Shown here piece by piece: positions 53,637 to 61,026 of a stretch of DNA of 63,305 nucleotides (positions are counted from its first letter, which is position 1; each line of letters opens with the position of its first letter). Source of the stretch: Janthinobacterium violaceinigrum. Its GTDB lineage: Bacteria > Pseudomonadota > Gammaproteobacteria > Burkholderiales > Burkholderiaceae_D. Both the position numbers and the translations under genes were made by a program. The notes below the pieces were generated by a model. The model did no database searches and was not told the DNA's origin. It worked only from the letters and a program-made list of their open reading frames with translations. The DNA lies in NCBI RefSeq assembly GCF_009208555.1, contig NZ_WFLI01000038.1:1-63305 (forward strand), given 5' to 3'.

Positions 53637-54219
53637 AGCCAGTCTCCCCTTCGACCGTGACGCCGCGCTCCGTGCCATCGCCCAGGATGCTGATGTTCAG
53701 CTGCGCGGGGAATGTCGATACGGCAGGAAACACATCGCCCTGCGCATATAGCTTGCCCAGCGCGTCGAAATAAAAGCCCGCCGTATTGGCAGGATTGGTG
53801 GACATGGTCACGCTGGCCGGACGGCCTTCGCACAGCCAGTTACTCCCCAGGCAATACTGCAGCGTTTCCTTGCTGCCGCTGTTCCTGCCCGTAGGCGGCA
53901 CCACTTTCTGATCATCGTTGCAAACGGCATCGAAGCACAGGGCCACGCTGTTGTTATTGATGCGCACAAACACGGCGCGGTTTTGCGCCACCGCCAGCTT
54001 TTGCCCGTAGCGCACGATATTCGTCACCTGGTCGGCAAAACTGCGCGCATCAAAAGTATCGCGCTGGAAAAACCGGTTGACGGCAAAGGTGCCCAGCAAG
54101 CCCGCCAGCACCAGCACGGCCACCAGTTCGATCAGGGTAAAGCCGCGCGCAGCCGTACGCCGCAGGGGGCCTGGCGGCCCTGCGTGGCGATGCGGGAAGA
54201 CTGTCGGTGGCTGCTGCAA
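53626..54219 (-). CDS. mshC: MSHA minor prepilin MshC
   Basis: A minor pilin of about 197 aa with cleavage motif ARG / FTLIELVAVLVLAGLLG, then a globular domain with three Cys (LCFDAVC, QYCLG). No ATG stands near the prepilin signal. The TTG at 54219 is proposed because it lies just after the terminator-like hairpin at 54231-54249. The start is therefore uncertain, and the open frame extends to 54321. Confidence 0.85.
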   Translation of the reverse strand: MQQPPTVFPHRHAGPPGPLRRTAARGFTLIELVAVLVLAGLLGTFAVNRFFQRDTFDARSFADQVTNIVRYGQKLAVAQNRAVFVRINNNSVALCFDAVCNDDQKVVPPTGRNSGSKETLQYCLGSNWLCEGRPASVTMSTNPANTAGFYFDALGKLYAQGDVFPAVSTFPAQLNISILGDGTERGVTVEGETGYVH

Positions 54220-54230
54220 TGGATAGCCCG

Positions 54231-54249
54231 TAAAAAAGCCCAACGGGCT
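54231..54249 (-). terminator. Short intrinsic terminator between mshA and mshC
   Basis: On the minus strand AGCCC-GTT-GGGCT is followed by five T. The small stem suggests partial termination that would lower minor-pilin expression relative to the major pilin. Confidence 0.6.
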
Positions 54250-54275
54250 GGCGCCTGGGGTTGGGCTGGTGGTGC

Positions 54276-54310
54276 GCAAGCAAGGCCGGGCGTGGCCGGG
54301 CCTTGCTTGC
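54276..54310 (-). terminator. GC-rich stem-loop directly after mshA
   Basis: Perfect 12-bp arms (54276-54287 and 54299-54310) starting 14 bases after the mshA stop, without a T run. Probably an RNA-stabilising or terminator hairpin for the major pilin message. Confidence 0.55.
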
Positions 54311-54324
54311 AGAGTACTCAAAAA

Positions 54325-54807
54325 TTACTTACACGTGGTGGTGGTTGCTGCATTGACAACTACCGGCGCGCCGGCAGCGGTAGGAGCGGGGTACGTGACC
54401 ACGCAACCTGTACGCGTTGCATCAGGCGTCACGGAGAAACCGCCCGTGCTGCCAATCGTGTAGTCAGGTGCGGCGATACCTGCAGCCTCGCCAATGCCGG
54501 CAGCGTCTGCGGTCGGATAACCAAACTTGCCAGTAACAGCCTTGCCTTCCATCGTCACGGTGGCAGCGTTCTGGGCATCGGCAGGCGAACCGCTCACCAG
54601 CCACTGTGCATGGTACAGCGCCGAACCCGCCTTGATGGCGCCAGTGGCCGCATTCATCTTGGCCACGCGTGCATCGGTCGACATGTCGATGAATTTAGGA
54701 ATGGCCGTCGCGGCCAGGATGCCCAGGATCACGATGACGACGACCAGCTCGATCAGGGTAAAACCTGCCTGGGCGCCGCTTTTCATACTACGTAAAGACT
54801 TGTTCAT
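54325..54807 (-). CDS. mshA: MSHA major pilin MshA
   Basis: The main pilus subunit, 160 aa. Leader MNKSLRSMKSGAQAG is cut before FTLIELVVVIVILGILAATA, with Glu5 of the mature form present. The globular domain ends with two Cys (GCVVTYPAP ... TTTCK) forming the usual C-terminal disulfide loop. The ATG at 54807 has GGAG 9 bases upstream. Two stem-loops follow the gene. Composition (Ala, Thr, Gly rich) fits an abundant surface pilin. Confidence 0.95.
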   Translation of the reverse strand: MNKSLRSMKSGAQAGFTLIELVVVIVILGILAATAIPKFIDMSTDARVAKMNAATGAIKAGSALYHAQWLVSGSPADAQNAATVTMEGKAVTGKFGYPTADAAGIGEAAGIAAPDYTIGSTGGFSVTPDATRTGCVVTYPAPTAAGAPVVVNAATTTTCK

Positions 54808-54885
54808 TCTTGCTTTCTCCAAAATCAAATAAAAACATCAAAACCGACGCCATGAAACTGTCGCTGCACCGGACGAAGAAACGCA

Positions 54886-55392
54886 TCAGTTTGCTGCCGA
54901 GTCCGGCGATTTCCACACCACAATATCGGGTTCCTGGGCGAGCTTGTCAAGATCGGCGTCTGCACTTGGCAAGGTTACCTTAAATTTCACTGCATCAACC
55001 CCTGTACTGGGAAAAATATTGCCATTACTAAACAAATAGATGATTTTTTGTTCTTTTCTGTCATACAACCAATTCCCAGTTGGCAATTTTTCCAGGTCCG
55101 GCTGCGCGAACTCGCCCAGGTAGTTGGCCGGTTTGTCGTCCAGCCAGTCGAACGGGTTTTGCCGCGCCAGCGCCGGCAACCTGTCGCGATGGTCCGCCAG
55201 GTACAGGTGCAGCACCTGCACCCGCAAACTGGTGCGCAAGACCCCCAGCATCTGCGCCACGGCCACCTGCTGCGCCTGCTGCTGGTAATGGCTGGCGCGG
55301 TTCAGGAACACCGCCACCAGGATGGCAAACACGCTCGCCACGACCGCCAGCTCGAACAGGGTGAAACCGCGCTGGCGGACAGGCCGCGCCAT
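54886..55392 (-). CDS. Prepilin-like protein in the MshB/MshF position
   Basis: A 168-aa protein with prepilin signal RQRG / FTLFELAVVASVFAILVAV and a membrane helix, then a helical and globular region (YLADHRDRLPALARQNPFDW, NWLYDRKEQKIIYLFSNGNI). In Vibrio, mshF and mshB lie between mshG and mshA. Here this one gene takes their place, and the prepilin motif favours MshB. Its ATG overlaps the mshG stop (TGATG). Confidence 0.8.
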   Translation of the reverse strand: MARPVRQRGFTLFELAVVASVFAILVAVFLNRASHYQQQAQQVAVAQMLGVLRTSLRVQVLHLYLADHRDRLPALARQNPFDWLDDKPANYLGEFAQPDLEKLPTGNWLYDRKEQKIIYLFSNGNIFPSTGVDAVKFKVTLPSADADLDKLAQEPDIVVWKSPDSAAN

Positions 55393-56627
55393 CAGTGCAG
55401 GGCCGCCCGGCCCAGGTCCCAGATCGGCAGGAAGATGCCCAGCGCCAGCACCAGCACCATGGCGCCGAGGAAGACGATCAAAATCGGCTCGATCTGCGCC
55501 GACAGGGTCTTCAGCTCGTAATCGACTTCGCGCTCGTACATGTCCGCGATCTCGTCCATCAGGTCGTCGAGCGAGCCCGATTCCTCGCCCACGGCGATCA
55601 TCTGCAGCACCACGGGTGTAAACACGCCGGCCGCCACCGACGTGCGCAAGATGCTTTCGCCCCGCTCGACGCCGTCGCGCATCTGTTCCACGCGCGCGCT
55701 CAAATAGGTGTTGTCGACCGTCTGCGACACCACCGTCAGCGCCTGCACGATGGGCACGCCGCTGGTGCTGGACAGGGCAAAGCTGCGCGCGAAGCGGGCC
55801 ATCGTGCCCTTCAGGATGATCTTGCCGGCGATCGGCAGGCGCAGCTTGGTCCGGTCCCACTTATATAGACCCTCTTTCGTGCGCAGCCAGGCGCGCCAGC
55901 CGAAAAAGCCGCCCGCGCCCAGCATCAGCAGGATGGGCCAGTACGCAGTCGTGAAGCGCGACGTGCCGATCAGCACGCGCGTCATCAAGGGCAGTTCCGC
56001 ATGGAAGCTGGCGAACACCTTCTCGAATTGGGGAATGACGAAGATATTCACCACGATCATGGCGGCCAGCATGGCGAAGACGACGAAGGTCGGGTAGCGC
56101 GTCGCCGTTTTCACGCGCGCGCGCATGTCGCGGTCGAATTCCAGGTGGTCGAACAGGCGCAGGAACACTTCATCGAGGCGGCCCGTCATTTCGCCCACGC
56201 GCACCATCGACAGATAAAACGGCGTGAAGATGGCGGGGTGGCGCGCCATGGCGGCCGACAGTTCGCGACCCGCATCGAGCGACTCGCGCACATCCTTGAT
56301 GATGCGCCCGAACGCGGGGCTGATGGCGGACTCCTGCAAGCCGGCCAGGCCCCGCATGATAGGCACGCCCGCCTTGAGCAGGGTGTACAGCTGGCGGCTG
56401 AACAGTTGCACGTCCATGGGCGTGACTTTTTTCTCGGTCAGCTTGTCCCACCAGTTCAACTTGCTGGCGCCCGCCCCCGTCACCGTCTGCTTGGTGGCGC
56501 TGATGTCGACGGGCGTGCTGCCGCCCGCCATCAATTGATCGGCCACGGCGCCGCTGTCGGCGCCTTCCATCACGCCGGTCAGCAGTTCGCCGCTGGCGCT
56601 ACGCGCCTTGTAGGAGAAAAACGGCAC
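55392..56627 (-). CDS. mshG: MSHA inner-membrane platform protein MshG (GspF/PilC-like)
   Basis: A 411-aa polytopic protein with two T2SSF domains: FSRQLYTLLKAGVPIMRGLA near residue 75 and FARSFALSSTSGVPIVQALT near 275. Three membrane helices lie near 170-195, 225-245 and 380-402. Such platforms work with the MshE ATPase to extrude the pilus. It begins one base after the mshE stop. Confidence 0.95.
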   Translation of the reverse strand: MPFFSYKARSASGELLTGVMEGADSGAVADQLMAGGSTPVDISATKQTVTGAGASKLNWWDKLTEKKVTPMDVQLFSRQLYTLLKAGVPIMRGLAGLQESAISPAFGRIIKDVRESLDAGRELSAAMARHPAIFTPFYLSMVRVGEMTGRLDEVFLRLFDHLEFDRDMRARVKTATRYPTFVVFAMLAAMIVVNIFVIPQFEKVFASFHAELPLMTRVLIGTSRFTTAYWPILLMLGAGGFFGWRAWLRTKEGLYKWDRTKLRLPIAGKIILKGTMARFARSFALSSTSGVPIVQALTVVSQTVDNTYLSARVEQMRDGVERGESILRTSVAAGVFTPVVLQMIAVGEESGSLDDLMDEIADMYEREVDYELKTLSAQIEPILIVFLGAMVLVLALGIFLPIWDLGRAALH

Positions 56628-56628
56628 C

Positions 56629-58332
56629 TCAATCCTCGCTCTGGTTGCTGATGCGCATCGCTTCCATCACCGTCGTGCGGCCCTGCACGACCAGCTGCAC
56701 GGCGTGGCGGCGCAGGGTTTCGCCCGCCATCTGCTCCGTCGCCACCTTCATGAAGTGGGAAGGATCGGCATGGTTGGCGGCATCCGCCACGGCGCGCGTG
56801 ATTTCCAGCAATTCATACACGCCCGTGCGGCCCCGGTATCCCATGCCATTGCAGTGCGAACAGCCCTTGCCGTGGAAATACTGGTTGCGCTCGACCAGCT
56901 CGCCCAGTTCCAGGCGCAGCCATTCGTATTCGTTGGGCGTGGGCGCGTACGGCGTGCTGCAGCTTTCGCAGATCACGCGCACCAGGCGCTGCGCCAGCAC
57001 GGCTTGCAGCGAGCTGCCCACCATGTAGCGGGGCACGCCCATGTCCATCAGGCGCAGCGGCGTGCTGATGGCGTCGTTCGTATGCAGGGTCGACAGCACC
57101 AGATGGCCCGTCATGGCGGCGCGCAAACCGATCTGCGCCGTTTCCTGGTCGCGCATCTCGCCGACGAGCACGATATCGGGATCTTGCCGCAGGGCCGAGC
57201 GCAGCACCCTGGCAAAGTTCAGCTCGATCTTGTCGTTCACTTGCACCTGGTTAATACCAGGCAAGCGGTACTCGACGGGGTCTTCCACCGTGATCAGCTT
57301 TTTTTCCACCGAATTGAGTTCGGACAAGGCGCAATACAGGGTCGTCGTCTTGCCGCTGCCCGTCGGCCCCGTCACCAGCACCAGGCCGTTCGGGCGGCTG
57401 ACGATGGCGCGGAACTGTTCCACCAGCCGGGGCGGCATGCCGATGGCGTCCAGGCGCAGAGTCGTGCCGCCCTGGTTCAGCAGCCGCATCACCACCGATT
57501 CGCCGTACTGGGTGGGCATGGTGGAAATACGCACGTCGATGCGCTGGTTTTTCACGCGGATGGCGAAGCGGCCATCCTGCGGCAAGCGCTTCTCGGAAAT
57601 ATCGAGGTCCGACATCAGTTTCAGCCGCAGCGCCAGCGAACTGGCGATCTTGCTGTCCGCTTCCGTCTGCAGGTGCAGCACGCCGTCAATGCGGAAGCGG
57701 ATCTGCAGCCGGCCTTCCTGCGGTTCGATGTGGATGTCCGACGCGCGCACCTGCGTGGCATCCTCGAACACGGATTGCAGCAGCTTGACGATGGGCGCCT
57801 CTTCCAGGCCCGGATTGGCGGCCAGCGCGCCGAAGTCGACGGAAACGTCGCCCAGGTCCTGCTCCAGCTCGCGCGTCAGGGTGGAGATATCTTCCGTGCG
57901 GCGGTAGATGCGGTCGATGGCGGCCAGCACTTCCGTTTCATTGACCACGGCCAGTTCGATATGGCGCTTGACCAGGCGCGAAATTTCATCGTACGCAAAC
58001 AGGTCGGTGGGGTCGGACATGCCGACCAGCAAGCCCTCGCGCCGGTCTTCCAGCACCAGCGCGCGGAAGCGCCGCGCCTGGGTTTCCGGCAGCAGCCGCA
58101 CCAGTTCGGGATTGATGTTGAAAAACTTCAGGTTGATGTAGGGAATGTCGAGCTGGCGCGCCAGCGCACCCGAAATCTGCTCTTCCGTGACGAAGCCGTG
58201 CTCGACGAAAACGCGGCCCAGCTTGCGCCCCGAACGCTTCTGTTCCGTCAAGGCCTGGCCCAACTGTTGTTCCGTCAGCAATTTCTGCTGCACCAAAATT
58301 TCACCGAGCCGGACTTTCTCTGGCCTTGCCAT
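56629..58332 (-). CDS. mshE: MSHA extension ATPase MshE
   Basis: A cytoplasmic GspE-type ATPase that drives pilus extension, 567 aa. The N-terminal MshEN domain keeps the cyclic di-GMP-binding pattern RLGEILVQQKLLTEQQLGQA followed by LGRVFVEHGFVTEEQI, so extension is probably controlled by c-di-GMP as in Vibrio. The ATPase core has Walker A GPTGSGKTTT near residue 322, EDPVEYRLPGINQVQVN, STLHTNDA, and the tetracysteine zinc site (CESC ... CSHC) near 455-500. First gene of the minus-strand MSHA run. Confidence 0.96.
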   Translation of the reverse strand: MARPEKVRLGEILVQQKLLTEQQLGQALTEQKRSGRKLGRVFVEHGFVTEEQISGALARQLDIPYINLKFFNINPELVRLLPETQARRFRALVLEDRREGLLVGMSDPTDLFAYDEISRLVKRHIELAVVNETEVLAAIDRIYRRTEDISTLTRELEQDLGDVSVDFGALAANPGLEEAPIVKLLQSVFEDATQVRASDIHIEPQEGRLQIRFRIDGVLHLQTEADSKIASSLALRLKLMSDLDISEKRLPQDGRFAIRVKNQRIDVRISTMPTQYGESVVMRLLNQGGTTLRLDAIGMPPRLVEQFRAIVSRPNGLVLVTGPTGSGKTTTLYCALSELNSVEKKLITVEDPVEYRLPGINQVQVNDKIELNFARVLRSALRQDPDIVLVGEMRDQETAQIGLRAAMTGHLVLSTLHTNDAISTPLRLMDMGVPRYMVGSSLQAVLAQRLVRVICESCSTPYAPTPNEYEWLRLELGELVERNQYFHGKGCSHCNGMGYRGRTGVYELLEITRAVADAANHADPSHFMKVATEQMAGETLRRHAVQLVVQGRTTVMEAMRISNQSED

Positions 58333-58541
58333 GCTTGCTCCTCGACAGATTCATCAGACGATGCACGCCAGCGGCGCGCGGGGGGTATTTTATTCCAGAA
58401 CCTGTTGTTTCTTAAAGAAAATACATTCCGTGGCTTGATTTTCGCGCATTTCAACACTCTGCAAGTAAACACTTGCCGCCCACCTGCGCCCATGGCAATA
58501 ATGGCGGTCGTATCCCGTCTTGCCTGCCCACCCTAGCCCCT

Positions 58542-59270
58542 ATGAACGCCTGCGCCATCGAGTTCCACAACGTGCATCTGCAGCTGGCGGGCAACGCCGT
58601 GCTGCGCGGCGTCGACCTGCAGGTGCGCGCAGGAGAACTGTTCGGCCTGGTCGGCGTGAATGGCGCGGGCAAGACTTCCCTGCTCAAATGCCTGCTGGAC
58701 TTTTGCACGCCCGAACGGGGCGACATCGCCATCTTCGGCCAGCCGCACCGGCACGCTGCGGCGCGCCAGCCCCTGTCCTTTTTGCCGGAACGCTTCCAGG
58801 CGCCGTATTACCTGACGGGCGGCGACTTCCTGCGCTACCTGTCGCGCCTGCACGACGTGCACCCTGGGCCGCAAGCCGTGCAGCAGGCGCTGGCTGCGCT
58901 GGACCTGGCGCCCGATGCCTTGCTGCGCCCCGCGCGCGACTATTCGAAAGGCATGATGCAAAAACTGGGACTGGCCGCCTGTTTGTTGTCGGGCAAGCCG
59001 CAGCTGGTGCTCGATGAGCCGATGAGCGGACTCGACCCGAAAGCGCGCGCGCAGTTCAAGCAAGTGCTGCAGCAGGCGCGCGCGCAGGGCCGGGGCGCCC
59101 TGCTCACTTCGCATGCGCTGGCCGACGTGGAAGAATTGTGCGACCGCATGGCCATCCTGCACGGGGGCCGCATCGTGTTTACGGGCACGCCCGCCGAATG
59201 CCGCGCGCGCCACGGCGGCGCGCAGGACGCCAGCCTGGAGCAGGCGTTCCTCAATTGCATCGCGGCATGA
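58542..59270 (+). CDS. ABC transporter ATP-binding protein without adjacent permease
   Basis: A 242-aa ABC ATPase of the DRA/CcmA-like group. Walker A GVNGAGKTSLLK is near residue 38, a Q-loop-region FLPERFQAPYYLTG, a non-canonical signature YSKGMMQKLGL, Walker B LVLDEPMSGLD, and the switch His in LTSHALADVEEL. The ATG at 58542 is preferred. No membrane permease follows; its stop overlaps (ATGA) an ExeA-like ATPase gene. It may serve a permease encoded elsewhere or be tied to the neighbouring secretin. Confidence 0.9.
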   Translation: MNACAIEFHNVHLQLAGNAVLRGVDLQVRAGELFGLVGVNGAGKTSLLKCLLDFCTPERGDIAIFGQPHRHAAARQPLSFLPERFQAPYYLTGGDFLRYLSRLHDVHPGPQAVQQALAALDLAPDALLRPARDYSKGMMQKLGLAACLLSGKPQLVLDEPMSGLDPKARAQFKQVLQQARAQGRGALLTSHALADVEELCDRMAILHGGRIVFTGTPAECRARHGGAQDASLEQAFLNCIAA

Positions 59271-60919
59271 ACGCCGGCACGCACGGCACGCCCTCCACAC
59301 CGCCCGGGCGGCCTTACGCGCCGTCCCCGCACGGCATGTATCTGCGCCATTTCGGCTTGCGCACGGCGCCGTTCGGCATCACGCCGGACCCGGCCTTCTT
59401 TTATATGGGCAATACACGAGGCGAACTGCTCGATGCGCTGCGCTACGCCGTCACGCAGGGCGAAGGCATCATCAAGCTGACGGGCGAAGTGGGCAGCGGC
59501 AAGACCATGCTGTGCCGCATGCTGGCCGAATGCCTGCCGCCCCACGTCGACGTGCTGTACCTGCTCAATCCCCGCCTGGAACCGGACGAAGTGCTGCACG
59601 CCATCGCCGCCGAACTGGGCCTGGCGCTGGACGGCTGCCGCGCCGACGCCGTGCTGCGCGCCCTGCACGGCGAGCTGATCGCCAGGCATGCGGCCGGGCG
59701 CCAGGTGGTGCTGCTGGCCGAAGAGGCGCAAGCCATGCCGGGCGCCACCCTGGAAGCGCTGCGCCTGCTGACGAACCTGGAGACGGCCAGCCACAAGCTG
59801 CTGCAAATCGTCCTGTTTGGCCAGCCGGAATTGCAGCACACCCTGGACTTGCCCCAGTTCCGCCAGTTGAAGGAACGCATCACCCACAGCTTTGCCGTGC
59901 CCCGCCTGCCACAAGCCTTGCTGAACGACTACCTGGCCTGCCGCCTGGCCGCCGCCGGCCGCACGGCGCCGCTCGTCTTCACGCGGGCCGCGCTGCGGGC
60001 GCTGGCCCGCGCCTCGCAAGGCATCGTGCGCAGGATCAATATCCTGGCCGACAAGGCCTTGCTCGCCGCATATGCGGACGATGCGCAGCAAGTGAGCGCG
60101 CGCCATGTGCGCCTGGCCATCGCCGACAGCCCCTTCTACCGCGCGCCCTGGCATGCGGGCAAGCTGCTGGCGGCCGCCTTGAGCGCGCTGATGCTGATGC
60201 TGGCCGCCGCGCTGCTGTGGCAATGGCAGGCAAGCAGCCCGGACCGGGCAGCAGCCATGGCGACGACGACAGCGGTGACAGCGACAACGGCGGCAACGGC
60301 GGCAACGGCGGCGGGGATGACGCCGCCATCCAGCCCGCTCAGCCAGGCAGACCAGGCAGCAGGCCATGCTGGCCAGCCTGGCCGCACCAGTCACACCGAT
60401 GACGCCGCGCCCGCCCATGCGGCAACGGCAGCGCCCGAGGCAGCGGCACCGCGCACCGTGCCGCCCGCGCCGAACACGCTGCTCGACAGCAAACTGGCCG
60501 AATCGCGCGACTGGCTGGCGCAGCAAGGACCTCAGCAGCTGGTGCTGCACATTGCCAGCCTGCCCGCCAGCGACACGGTTGCGGCGGAGACCTTTTTGCA
60601 ACAGGCGCAGCAAGCGATCGGCCTGCACGACATCCACGTCTTTCGCCTGCCCGGCACGGCCCCCGCCACTGCCGCGCCCACCACGCTGGCCGGCTCGCCA
60701 CCGGGCATGCGCCAGGCTACGCCAGCGCAGGCGCCTGCCAGCGCCGGTGCGCGCCTGGCCATCGTCTACGGCAGCTATGCCGACCAGGCCAGCGCCGATA
60801 CCGTTCGGGCCAGGCTATCGCCCGCGTCGCCACAGAAAATATTGCTGAGCAACATAGAGAGTATCCGCACGGAAATGAAAACCGTCGCCCCGGCAAAAAC
60901 GGGACGTGGCGCCCCCTGA
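59267..60919 (+). CDS. ExeA/MshM-like AAA ATPase with membrane helix and SPOR-like C-terminus
   Basis: A 550-aa protein. The N-terminal AAA part parallels MshM (MYLRHFGLRTAPFGITPDPA), with Walker A GEVGSGKT at residues 73-80 and a Walker B reading VVLLAEEAQAM, where Asp is replaced by Glu. One membrane helix lies near 300-320 (LLAAALSALMLMLAAALLWQ), then a low-complexity Ala/Thr/Pro linker. A C-terminal region (LAIVYGSYADQASADTVRAR) resembles SPOR peptidoglycan-binding domains. This matches ExeA-type proteins that open the cell wall for secretin assembly. Coupled to the upstream ABC gene; 107 bases before the secretin. Confidence 0.87.
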   Translation: MNAGTHGTPSTPPGRPYAPSPHGMYLRHFGLRTAPFGITPDPAFFYMGNTRGELLDALRYAVTQGEGIIKLTGEVGSGKTMLCRMLAECLPPHVDVLYLLNPRLEPDEVLHAIAAELGLALDGCRADAVLRALHGELIARHAAGRQVVLLAEEAQAMPGATLEALRLLTNLETASHKLLQIVLFGQPELQHTLDLPQFRQLKERITHSFAVPRLPQALLNDYLACRLAAAGRTAPLVFTRAALRALARASQGIVRRINILADKALLAAYADDAQQVSARHVRLAIADSPFYRAPWHAGKLLAAALSALMLMLAAALLWQWQASSPDRAAAMATTTAVTATTAATAATAAGMTPPSSPLSQADQAAGHAGQPGRTSHTDDAAPAHAATAAPEAAAPRTVPPAPNTLLDSKLAESRDWLAQQGPQQLVLHIASLPASDTVAAETFLQQAQQAIGLHDIHVFRLPGTAPATAAPTTLAGSPPGMRQATPAQAPASAGARLAIVYGSYADQASADTVRARLSPASPQKILLSNIESIRTEMKTVAPAKTGRGAP

Positions 60920-61026
60920 CTTTATTTCTGCATATTGCCTCCCAGGCCAGCACAGCCGATTGCTTTTAGGCGATCATGCTGGTTAAAATTACAAAAGCAC
61001 AATACGACTCCAAGGGCGAACTTTTC

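Noticed and set aside
60270..60320. GGCAACGGC-type short tandem repeat in the ExeA-like gene
   Set aside because: It encodes the Ala/Thr linker of the protein. It is low complexity, too short and irregular for a CRISPR or VNTR claim.
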